Source of the DNA: Clostridiales bacterium
Lineage (GTDB): Bacteria; Bacillota; Clostridia; Lachnospirales; Lachnospiraceae
Direction of reading: 5' to 3'
Length of the DNA stretch: 42,146 bases
NCBI GenBank assembly: GCA_020860565.1
Contig: JAJBUA010000117.1
Location: 1-42,146 of the forward strand
In this document: one piece after another, positions 9,014 through 15,580 of the stretch
Position numbering within the stretch: the first letter of the stretch is position 1
How the letters are laid out: each line of letters opens with the position of its first letter
Program-made: the position numbers and the translations under genes
The notes under the pieces: generated by a model
Database searches by the model: none
Seen by the model: only the letters and a program-made list of their open reading frames with translations
What the model was told of the DNA's origin: nothing

Positions 9014-10009
9014 GTGACCATTTACGATATTGCGAAAGAGGCCGGAGTAGCGCCGAGCACGGTATCCCGTGTGATTAATAACAAGCCGGGCTTTAAATTT
9101 AAAGAAGAAACCAGACAGAAGATTCTGGCACTGCTGGAAAAATATAATTACACGCCGGATATGGCGGCGCGCGGTCTGGTTATGCAGTCAACCCGGATGG
9201 TCGGCGTCCTGATCGTGGATATCCGTGTGGAGCATCATATCGGCAGTGCTTTTTATATCGAAAAACAGATGACGGAAAAAGGATATTGCACGATCATCAT
9301 GGGTACCGGTATGGAGGATGAGAAAAAGGTAGAGTATATCCGCATTTTGAAAGAACGGCGGGTGGAAGGTGTGGTCCTGATGGGATCTACCTTTATGTCA
9401 GACTGTGTGAAAGAAGAGATTCGCCAGTCTCTTCCGGATATCCCTGTCGTGATGGTCAATGGCTGGCTGGATCTGCCAAATGTCTCCGGCATCGTAGTGG
9501 ATGATGATATCGGTGCGGGGAAATGCGTGGATTATATGGTTCAGAAAGGAAGAAAAAATATTGTCTTTGTCCGGGACGGATACTCTCCGTCGCTGGATCT
9601 CAAGGAAGCTGGATACCGTGTCAGTATGAGAAAACACGGACTGGACGAAATGACCTGCGTATATCAGGCGGGTGACGGGACGCCGGAGGCCGGAGAAGAG
9701 ATCACCCGGCAGATCCTGACCGGGCATCCGGATACGCAGGGAATCATTTATGCGATTGATATCCTGGCAGCAGGAGGAATGAGGACGATTCAGGATATGG
9801 GAAGACGTGTGCCGGAGGATGTCGCGGTGATCGGAATTGATAACAGCATCTACGGCAGGCTCTGTATGCCGAAATTAACGACGCTGGATACCAGAATGGA
9901 GGAACTGAGTAATATAGCGGCGGAGCTTCTGCTGAAAGGACTGGAAGGAAATATTGAAAATGTCCGGCATTCCCTGACTTCGGAAATCGTTGAGAGGGAG
10001 TCGGCGTAG
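9014..10009 (+). CDS. LacI-family transcriptional regulator, copy 1
   Basis: A 331-aa LacI/GalR repressor: N-terminal HTH TIYDIAKEAGVAPSTVSRVINNKPG, hinge-helix region AARGLVMQSTRMVG, then a periplasmic-binding-like effector domain with IYAIDILAAGG and VIGIDNSIYGRLCMPKLTTLD. The GTG at 9014 is chosen because GGGAG precedes it and the paralogue at 11193 starts at the same residue with ATG. Most residues match that paralogue. A two-residue insertion (FKF against I) right after the HTH recognition region distinguishes copy 1 and coincides with a TTTAAATTTAAA stretch. Likely target: the two GCAATCGATTGC palindromes just downstream, before the cyclase-family gene. The effector is unknown. Confidence 0.9.
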   Translation: MTIYDIAKEAGVAPSTVSRVINNKPGFKFKEETRQKILALLEKYNYTPDMAARGLVMQSTRMVGVLIVDIRVEHHIGSAFYIEKQMTEKGYCTIIMGTGMEDEKKVEYIRILKERRVEGVVLMGSTFMSDCVKEEIRQSLPDIPVVMVNGWLDLPNVSGIVVDDDIGAGKCVDYMVQKGRKNIVFVRDGYSPSLDLKEAGYRVSMRKHGLDEMTCVYQAGDGTPEAGEEITRQILTGHPDTQGIIYAIDILAAGGMRTIQDMGRRVPEDVAVIGIDNSIYGRLCMPKLTTLDTRMEELSNIAAELLLKGLEGNIENVRHSLTSEIVERESA

Positions 10010-10065
10010 GTCCGGCGGAGATTGTGTGTTCTGACAGGTATGAGAAAGTGAAAATCACTAACAGG

Positions 10066-10116
10066 AAGAGGGGAACCGACATGGTAATATTGCTCAAAAT
10101 CCCCTCTTATTTTTTG
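10066..10116 (+). terminator. Terminator after LacI copy 1
   Basis: AAGAGGGG (10066-10073) pairs with CCCCTCTT (10101-10108), followed by ATTTTTTG. It separates the regulator transcript from the operator-controlled promoter that follows. Confidence 0.7.
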
Positions 10117-10171
10117 TGGAAAGTTCCGAAATTGTAATTTTCACGCAATCGATTGCCCAAAACGCTTGCAT
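10083..10171 (+). repeat. Upstream control segment, copy 1
   Basis: This 89-base segment matches 12309-12397. Shared blocks in the same order are GGTAATRTTGCT, TTCCGAAATTG, the GCAATCGATTGC operator and GCTTGCAT at the -35. The two copies are the same length with only a one-base shift around the operator. Together with the paralogous LacI genes in front, they show that a regulator-plus-promoter module was duplicated. Confidence 0.75.
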
Positions 10172-10219
10172 TTTCATGAAAAATGTGCTAATTTAAAAAC
10201 ACCAAAAGCAATCGATTGC
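10145..10219 (+). promoter_or_regulatory. Promoter flanked by two LacI-type operators, before the cyclase gene
   Basis: Perfect 12-bp palindromes GCAATCGATTGC lie at 10145-10156 and 10208-10219, with centres 63 bp apart (about six helical turns). Between them is a promoter TTGCAT (10166-10171), 17-base spacer, TAATTT (10189-10194). The central CpG is typical of LacI-family operators. One site lies upstream of the -35 and one just after the start point, an arrangement suited to repression by a DNA loop. Confidence 0.85.
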
Positions 10220-10256
10220 ATTAAGATGTTATTAATTTTAAAGGAGGACTTTTGTA

Positions 10257-11006
10257 ATGAGCGAACTTACTTACGATTGGGTTGCAGGGAAACCCAAAAC
10301 TGTCCCGATGGATCAGCTTCCGCCGAAAGTATATGAGAAGGCCGGACTGCGTATCATCGACCTGACCAAGGTGATTGATCCCAGCACCGAGAGCCGCCGC
10401 TGCAATCTGTGGCGTTTCAATACCGGCGGCGATGTGCCGGATTTCCATACGAATGTGGATATCGGCAGCCATCTGGGAACCCATTGCGAGTGCCCGTATC
10501 ATCATGACAATGACTGGCCAAGCGTAGCAGAGCTTCCGCTGGGACAGTTTGTAGGCAGAGGTATTTATCAGGTTCTGGATCTGCCGGAGGATCATCAGAT
10601 CACTGGTGCTGATCTGGAAGCTGCAATCGGCGACCGTATCCAGCCGGGCGATACCGTAATCCTTGACAGTCCGAATCGGATCCCGCCTTTTACCAGTCTG
10701 ACCGGCGGTCCGACCGATCATCGTCTGCAGGTCGGCGGCGACTGCGCACAGTGGCTGGCAGATCATCAGGTACAGTGCGTTGGTTTTGGTGACGGCGTGG
10801 CGATCGAGGGCAAGGTAGAATTTGTAAAGCCATTCCATGACATTCTGATGGCTCAGAACTGCACCTTCCTTGAAGTGCTGCAGAACCTTGATCAGTTAAA
10901 GAGCGATACGTTCTTTATCAGCTATGCTCCGATCCCGATTATCGGTTTGGATTCCTGCCCGGTACGTGTTTACGCGATCGAAGGACTTCCGGGATTTACC
11001 AGATAA
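10257..11006 (+). CDS. Cyclase-family metal-dependent hydrolase (kynurenine formamidase-like fold)
   Basis: A 249-aa member of the cyclase/KynB-like family (Pfam Cyclase), whose members hydrolyse amides, lactones or related bonds with a bound metal. The metal-binding signature appears as SHLGTHCECPYHHDND (about residues 69-84), fitting H-x-G-T-H-x-[DE]-x-P-x-H with Glu in place of the more common Asp. The start has AAGGAGGAC upstream. Its transcript is a single gene, starting at the operator-flanked promoter and ending at the terminator at 11048-11100. The context (LacI pair, YiaK-like dehydrogenase, TRAP uptake) suggests hydrolysis of a sugar-acid or lactone intermediate rather than formylkynurenine. 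Fold assignment is firm, substrate unknown. Confidence 0.8.
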   Translation: MSELTYDWVAGKPKTVPMDQLPPKVYEKAGLRIIDLTKVIDPSTESRRCNLWRFNTGGDVPDFHTNVDIGSHLGTHCECPYHHDNDWPSVAELPLGQFVGRGIYQVLDLPEDHQITGADLEAAIGDRIQPGDTVILDSPNRIPPFTSLTGGPTDHRLQVGGDCAQWLADHQVQCVGFGDGVAIEGKVEFVKPFHDILMAQNCTFLEVLQNLDQLKSDTFFISYAPIPIIGLDSCPVRVYAIEGLPGFTR

Positions 11007-11047
11007 GGACGGCTAAGATCGGATAACAGGTCCCCCCAGAACCTGGG

Positions 11048-11100
11048 AAGAGGTTGTGGAAACAGAGTATGCCGAACCATGTTTTCACAGCCTCTTTTAT
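11048..11100 (+). terminator. Terminator after the cyclase-family gene
   Basis: AAGAGGTTGTGGAAAC (from 11048) pairs with GTTTTCACAGCCTCTT (11081-11096) through about 16 pairs including G-U wobbles, followed by a T-rich tail at 11095-11100. Confidence 0.75.
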
Positions 11101-11132
11101 ACTACAGCCGCACGGCACCGGGATATCTGCTT

Positions 11133-11161
11133 TTGACGTTTGTTCCAAAATACGGTATAGT
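11133..11161 (+). promoter_or_regulatory. Promoter of the second LacI-family gene
   Basis: TTGACG (11133-11138), 17-base spacer, TATAGT (11156-11161). The start point would be near 11168, after the in-frame upstream ATG at 11079, so the protein must start at 11193. Confidence 0.72.
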
Positions 11162-11192
11162 GAAAGCAGAGAATAATTACGAGGTACAGACA

Positions 11193-12179
11193 ATGACCAT
11201 ATATGATATCGCGAAGGAGGCCGGCGTTGCGGCAAGTACAGTGTCCCGTGTCATTAACAATAAACCGGGGATTAAGGAGGAGACGCGGCAAAGGGTTCGT
11301 GTCCTTCTGGAAAAATACAATTACACACCGGACGCGGCAGCTCGTGGACTGGTCAGACAGTCAACGCGGATGGTCGGTATCCTTGTAGTGGATATCCGTT
11401 CGCCGCACCATATCGGCAGTGCCTTTCGTATCGAGAAGCTATTGACAGAAAAGGGTTATTGTTCGATTATCATGGGTACCGGTGCGGATGATGAAAAGAA
11501 GGCGGAGTATATCCGTATCTTAGAGGAACGCCGGGTAGAGGGCGTGGTGCTGGTGAGCTCGATGTTCATGACCGGGCGGGTGAAAGAGCAGATCCGTCAG
11601 TCACTGCCGAAAGTTCCGATTGTGATGGTCAATGGCTGGCTGGATTTGCCAAATGTCTCCGGGATTGTCACAGATGAGGCTCTCGGCGTGGAAAAATGCG
11701 TTGATCTGCTGATGCAGAAAGGGAAAGAAAAAATCGTATTTGTCCGGGATGGTGATTCCCCATCTGTGGATCTCAAGGAGGCGGGGTATCTTGCCGGCAT
11801 GAGAAAGCATGGCAGGGAGGATATCTGTGTGCGTCAGGCCAGAGAGGGTACGCTGCAGGCCGGATGTGAGATTACGAGACAGATTCTCCGGGAGCAGCCG
11901 GAGACGCAGGGGATTATCTACGCAATTGATATTCTGGCAGTGGGAGGCATCCGAACCGCGCAGGATATGGGGCGCAGGATCCCGGAAGATCTGGGGATGA
12001 TCGGCATCGATAACAGTATCTATGGAGAGATCTGTATGCCGAAGCTGACGACGCTTGATAACAAGATTGCAGAGTCGAGTGAGATGGCGGCAGAACTCTT
12101 ATTGAAAGGGCTGGAGGGAACGATTGAGAGTACCCGTTATCGGATGGAGGCGGAGATTATCGAAAGAGAATCGACTTAA
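11193..12179 (+). CDS. LacI-family transcriptional regulator, copy 2
   Basis: A 328-aa LacI/GalR regulator paralogous to the gene at 9014: the same HTH (MTIYDIAKEAGVAASTVSRVINNKPG), AARGL hinge region, and long identical stretches such as RQSLP, VMVNGWLDLPNVSGIV and QGIIYAIDILA. The HTH recognition residues are nearly identical, so both proteins should read the same or very similar operators. Differences cluster in the effector domain (for example SPHHIGSAFRIEK against VEHHIGSAFYIEK), which would allow different inducers. The start at 11193 is set by the promoter at 11133-11161 and GAGG upstream. The next transcript is the YiaK-like dehydrogenase and TRAP operon, preceded by the second operator pair. 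Confidence 0.9.
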   Translation: MTIYDIAKEAGVAASTVSRVINNKPGIKEETRQRVRVLLEKYNYTPDAAARGLVRQSTRMVGILVVDIRSPHHIGSAFRIEKLLTEKGYCSIIMGTGADDEKKAEYIRILEERRVEGVVLVSSMFMTGRVKEQIRQSLPKVPIVMVNGWLDLPNVSGIVTDEALGVEKCVDLLMQKGKEKIVFVRDGDSPSVDLKEAGYLAGMRKHGREDICVRQAREGTLQAGCEITRQILREQPETQGIIYAIDILAVGGIRTAQDMGRRIPEDLGMIGIDNSIYGEICMPKLTTLDNKIAESSEMAAELLLKGLEGTIESTRYRMEAEIIEREST

Positions 12180-12308
12180 AACCCATAAAGAATAAACGGA
12201 TGATTTAACTGATATGTAAAAACAGAGTGCAAACGGCGTGAGAATGCGTCAGGGTGTATCTTTACTCTTTGGACAGACGGTTTTTCAGATGTTTATCAGA
12301 ATCGCACT

Positions 12309-12397
12309 GGTAATGTTGCTTAAAAAATAACAGAGGATTTTGGCAGAAATTCCGAAATTGCAGGATTTCGCAATCGATTGCGGAAAAGAGCTTGCAT
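12309..12397 (+). repeat. Upstream control segment, copy 2
   Basis: Matches 10083-10171 in order, spacing and length (89 bases). The gap 12180-12674 carries no gene. It contains this segment, the second operator pair, a second promoter and a leader; I saw no convincing terminator directly after the LacI copy 2 stop. Confidence 0.72.
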
Positions 12398-12450
12398 TTG
12401 TTCTGGATCTGTGATATTTTAAAATCACAGTTTCGCAATCGATTGCGAAA
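12369..12450 (+). promoter_or_regulatory. Promoter flanked by two LacI-type operators, before the dehydrogenase-TRAP operon
   Basis: The operator GCAATCGATTGC occurs at 12370-12381 (within a 14-bp palindrome, 12369-12382) and at 12435-12446 (within a perfect 20-bp palindrome, 12431-12450). Centres are 65 bp apart. Between them lies TTGCAT (12392-12397), 17-base spacer, TATTTT (12415-12420). The geometry is almost the same as at 10145-10219. An additional CGAAAT/ATTTCG dyad at 12353-12370 abuts the first operator. Confidence 0.85.
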
Positions 12451-12531
12451 TAACGGCACAGGAATGCGGCTTTGAGAAAATATGATAATGATTAAAAATT
12501 GAGTCTGTAAAAATTGCCCATTTATGTGTGG

Positions 12532-12560
12532 TTGAAAAGACGCGGTTTTTATGATATTAT
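12532..12560 (+). promoter_or_regulatory. Second promoter for the dehydrogenase-TRAP operon
   Basis: TTGAAA (12532-12537), 17-base spacer, TATTAT (12555-12560): closer to consensus than the operator-flanked promoter upstream, and outside the operator pair. Transcripts from here would have a leader of about 105 bases to the ATG at 12675. Confidence 0.6.
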
Positions 12561-12674
12561 CAATATACCTGTTTGCGGTGAGATGTCATAAGCTGCTTCC
12601 TGTTGGTGGTTTTGTAACCTGGGGACGAGGAACTTCGTTTCCGGAGAATAATCTGTCAAAGGAAGGGAAAAGCA

Positions 12675-13679
12675 ATGTTAAGAATCAAGTACGAAGACAT
12701 GGTAAGGGAATTTCAGAGAGTGCTTCTCAGCAGAGGATTCAGTGAGAAGAATGCGGCGGATGCGGCGATCGTTTTTGCACAGAACAGCCTGGACGGTATT
12801 TATACTCATGGCTTAAACCGTTTCCCGCGCTTTGTCTCTTATGTGGACAAGGGCGAGATCAAAGCCGATGTCGCGGCCGAGTGTGTGATGTCCATGGGCG
12901 CAATTGAACGCTGGGACGGGCACAGAGGTTTTGGCCCGCTGAACGCCAGACAGGCGATGGCGCGTGCCTGCGAGCTTGCGAAGCAGTACGGGATCGGACT
13001 GGTCGCTCTGGGAAATAACAATCACTGGATGCGCGGCGGCAGCTATGGATGGCAAGCGGCGGATGAGGGATGTATCGGCATCTGCTGGTCAAATACGATG
13101 CCTAATATGCCTGCGTGGGGCGGCAAAGACCGTAAGATCGGCAATAACCCGATCATCTTTGCGGTGCCGAAGAGCAATGGCGATCATGTGGTTGTGGACT
13201 GCGCGGTTTCTCAGTTTTCTTACGGCAAGATCGAAGAAGCGAAGCTCAAGGGGATTCAGCTCCCGGTGCCGGGCGGATATGATGAAGAGGGTAATCTGAC
13301 TACAGATCCGGCGGCGATTGAGAAGACCTGGCGGGTACTTCCGATGGGATATTGGAAGGGGAGCGGCATCTCTGTATTGCTTGACCTGATTTCTACGGTG
13401 CTGACAAATGCCAATTCGGTTCAGAAGATCGGAACCTTTGGTGACGAAGTTGGTTTATCACAGATCATGATCGCGATTGACCCGGGCAAATTTAATGACA
13501 CGAAGACAACTGACCGTATTGTTGAGGAACTGGAGGCAGATATTAAGTCGTCGATTCCGGCAGTTGAGGGAGGAAAGGTCTTCTATCCGGGCGAGATTGA
13601 GATCAATACCCGCAGAGATAACCTTGCGAACGGAATTCCGGTGATTGAAGAGAAGTGGGAGGAAGTGCAGAATCTGTAA
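12675..13679 (+). CDS. yiaK: Ldh2/YiaK-family NAD(P)H dehydrogenase (2,3-diketo-L-gulonate reductase-like)
   Basis: A 334-aa malate/L-lactate dehydrogenase type 2 family protein, the fold unrelated to classical Rossmann lactate dehydrogenases. It shares with E. coli YiaK/DlgD many diagnostic stretches: SRGFSEKNA, THGLNRFPRF, LGAIERWD-type text, NHWMRGGSYGWQAADEGCIGICWSN, PILPMGYWKGSG-type text at VLPMGYWKGSGISVLLDL, and DEVGLSQIMIAID. YiaK reduces 2,3-diketo-L-gulonate with NADH, and in E. coli it also sits beside a YiaMNO TRAP transporter, as here. The start has AAGGAAGGG upstream. Other Ldh2 enzymes act on sulfolactate or ureidoglycolate, so the subfamily assignment is good but the exact substrate is inferred. 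Confidence 0.83.
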   Translation: MLRIKYEDMVREFQRVLLSRGFSEKNAADAAIVFAQNSLDGIYTHGLNRFPRFVSYVDKGEIKADVAAECVMSMGAIERWDGHRGFGPLNARQAMARACELAKQYGIGLVALGNNNHWMRGGSYGWQAADEGCIGICWSNTMPNMPAWGGKDRKIGNNPIIFAVPKSNGDHVVVDCAVSQFSYGKIEEAKLKGIQLPVPGGYDEEGNLTTDPAAIEKTWRVLPMGYWKGSGISVLLDLISTVLTNANSVQKIGTFGDEVGLSQIMIAIDPGKFNDTKTTDRIVEELEADIKSSIPAVEGGKVFYPGEIEINTRRDNLANGIPVIEEKWEEVQNL

Positions 13680-13748
13680 CAGAGGTTTTCACGTTTCTCA
13701 GCCGGGAGACAGACGGGTGTTCGCAGGAGATCCAGGCAGCAGGAATGT

Positions 13749-13775
13749 TACGCAATACTTAACCGTATGCGTAAA
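13749..13775 (+). other. Hairpin before the TRAP binding-protein gene
   Basis: TTACGCA and TGCGTAA, extended by TAC/GTA across one bulged base, form a stem of about ten pairs just before the dctP ribosome site. No T-run follows, so an mRNA-processing or stabilising hairpin is more likely than a terminator. Confidence 0.4.
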
Positions 13776-13805
13776 AATATAATAAATAAAGAGGGGAGAT
13801 TCAAA

Positions 13806-14909
13806 ATGAAGAAACAAATTTCACTGGTAATGGCAGGTTTACTGGCAGCGGCTTCGCTGGCAGGCTGCGGTTCGAGCAGCTCATCGACAACAACAGCTAC
13901 GACTGCGGCGGCGGCAGACGGAGGAGCTGCAGCGGCTACCGAGGCAGCGGCTGCTGAGACAACGGTGACTCCGGAATTGAACCTGATTGTTGCGTCCAAC
14001 CAGACTTCTCTGGATAACCCGTACTCCTATGGTATGGATAAGTTCAAAGAAGTGATTGAGGACATTTCCGGCGGCAAGGTTCAGGTTACCGTACATAAAG
14101 GAACTCTGGGTGAGAATGAGTCCGAGCTGGTTGAGAAGCTGAGCATGGGCGCAGCCAATATGATCGTTACTTCTCCGGGATTTATGACCGCGATCGGCGT
14201 ACCGGAGATCGATATTTTCTCACTGGAGTATCTGTTTGACAGCTTTGATCACTGGGAGACCTGTCTGGACGGTGATTTTGGCAACGCGATGAAGGATATC
14301 GTTCTTGAGAAGACAAATAACCAGTTCCGTGTTATGGGCTACTGGAGCTCTTCCGTGCGCGACGTATATGCTAAGAAAGCAGTTACCAGCCCGGATGATT
14401 TAAAGGGTCTTACTATCCGTGGACAGTCTTCTAACGTACAGCAGGAATTCTGGATCGCCTGCGGCGCGGTTCCGCAGAACGTAGCATGGGGCGAGCTGTA
14501 TCAGGCACTTCAGCAGGGCGTAGTAGACGGTGCTGAGAATGACTATACCAACCTGATGCAGAAAGAGCATCATAAGACCGACAACGGCAAATACATCTCT
14601 GAGACTCATCATGACTTTACAACCCGTCTGTGGCTGATGGACGGTAACTACTACAACAGCCTGACTGACGAGCAGAAGGCATGGATTGAGGAAGCTTCTG
14701 AGGCTGCTACTCAGGAAGAGCGTGAGGTTACCTTCCGTATGTTCGAGGAATCCAAGCAGAAATGTATCGATGACGGCGCAATCATTACAGAGAACGCAGA
14801 TATCGACATCGCAGCATTCAAGGCACTGGCAACTCCGATTCAGGATAAGTTCGCAGAAGAGAATGGCCTGACCGAGGAGCTGGAGATGATCCGCGCTGCG
14901 GCACAGTAA
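13806..14909 (+). CDS. dctP: TRAP transporter solute-binding protein (DctP/YiaO family)
   Basis: Extracytoplasmic binding lipoprotein of a TRAP transporter, 367 aa. The signal peptide MKKQISLVMAGLLAAASLAGC ends in the lipobox LAGC (Cys about residue 21), followed by a Ser/Thr/Ala-rich linker unusually long and low in complexity. Mature DctP features include GKVQVTVHKGTLGENESELVEKLS, the conserved arginine region KGLTIRGQSS (carboxylate binding), and VDGAENDYTN. The start at 13806 has GAGGGGAG upstream; an in-frame ATG at 13767 is rejected because it puts 13 residues ahead of the signal peptide. TRAP transporters take up carboxylates or sugar acids in exchange for a sodium or proton gradient. 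Confidence 0.92.
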   Translation: MKKQISLVMAGLLAAASLAGCGSSSSSTTTATTAAAADGGAAAATEAAAAETTVTPELNLIVASNQTSLDNPYSYGMDKFKEVIEDISGGKVQVTVHKGTLGENESELVEKLSMGAANMIVTSPGFMTAIGVPEIDIFSLEYLFDSFDHWETCLDGDFGNAMKDIVLEKTNNQFRVMGYWSSSVRDVYAKKAVTSPDDLKGLTIRGQSSNVQQEFWIACGAVPQNVAWGELYQALQQGVVDGAENDYTNLMQKEHHKTDNGKYISETHHDFTTRLWLMDGNYYNSLTDEQKAWIEEASEAATQEEREVTFRMFEESKQKCIDDGAIITENADIDIAAFKALATPIQDKFAEENGLTEELEMIRAAAQ

Positions 14910-14911
14910 AC

Positions 14912-15047
14912 CGGATGTTCTGAGGTGGGTATCTGATGCACTTACCATGTGGCGATAAAGGCATCGGACATCCGCGAAATAAATCTGAATAAGAAATGAC
15001 AATGCGGGCTCGGCAGATATCCGGGGATACCGGAGAACTGCCGGGCC
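14912..15047 (+). other. Intercistronic hairpins between dctP and dctQ
   Basis: The 185-base gap holds two stems. CGGATGT (14912-14918) pairs with ACATCCG (14968-14974), with an inner GATGC/GCATC. GGCTCGGCAG (15007-15016) pairs with CTGCCGGGCC (15038-15047) through 10 pairs, with a further small hairpin inside. No T-run follows. Such stems commonly protect the binding-protein mRNA 3' end or reduce readthrough into the permease genes. Confidence 0.5.
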
Positions 15048-15094
15048 TGTGTACTTACCTGAGAAGGAAAGTCTGATAGAAAAGGGGAATAACG

Positions 15095-15580
15095 ATGAGA
15101 AAAGCAATTGACCTGCTGGCTAAGATTCAGATCGCGGTCGGCGCGCTTTTTCTTTTTATATTCATGATGACCGTAGTCATCCAGATGGCCTGCCGTTATA
15201 CGGGTGTAGCGGCTACCTGGACAGAGGATGTATCGATGTATTCGTTCATCTGGGCGGTCTTTATGGGAGCAGGCGCGATGGTTCATGAGAAGCGCCATTT
15301 TGCGTTTACTTCGATCAGTGATATGCTGAAAGAAGGAACCGTAAAACGGTTGTTATCAATTATTATCTGCATTATCATGCTGATCTTTGCATTTCTGATG
15401 CTGAAATATGGCATTGCGGTAACCAAACAGTTCTGGAATTATACATGGAATAATATTCCGTCCTTTAAGAGAGGCCCGACATGGCTGTGTCTGCCGATCT
15501 GCGGCGCGACGTCCTGTATTTATCTGATCGAGGAGATTATCGACTCGGTTCTTGCGTTGGGAAAAGGAGGGAATAACTGA
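15095..15580 (+). CDS. dctQ: TRAP transporter small permease (DctQ/YiaM family)
   Basis: A 161-aa membrane protein with four hydrophobic segments (IQIAVGALFLFIFMMTVVIQ; YSFIWAVFMGAGAMVHEK; LLSIIICIIMLIFAFLML; LCLPICGATSCIYLIEEII), matching the DctQ layout. The cytoplasmic-face WTEDVSMYSFIW and HEKRHFAF segments are typical of the family. It pairs with the large permease whose ATG overlaps its stop by one base (TGATG). The start follows AAAGGGG. Confidence 0.9.
   Translation: MRKAIDLLAKIQIAVGALFLFIFMMTVVIQMACRYTGVAATWTEDVSMYSFIWAVFMGAGAMVHEKRHFAFTSISDMLKEGTVKRLLSIIICIIMLIFAFLMLKYGIAVTKQFWNYTWNNIPSFKRGPTWLCLPICGATSCIYLIEEIIDSVLALGKGGNN

Noticed and set aside
11079-11192. N-terminal extension of the second LacI protein from ATG 11079
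   Set aside because: The stretch runs through a terminator and a TTGACG-17-TATAGT promoter; the product would carry 38 residues before the conserved HTH start.
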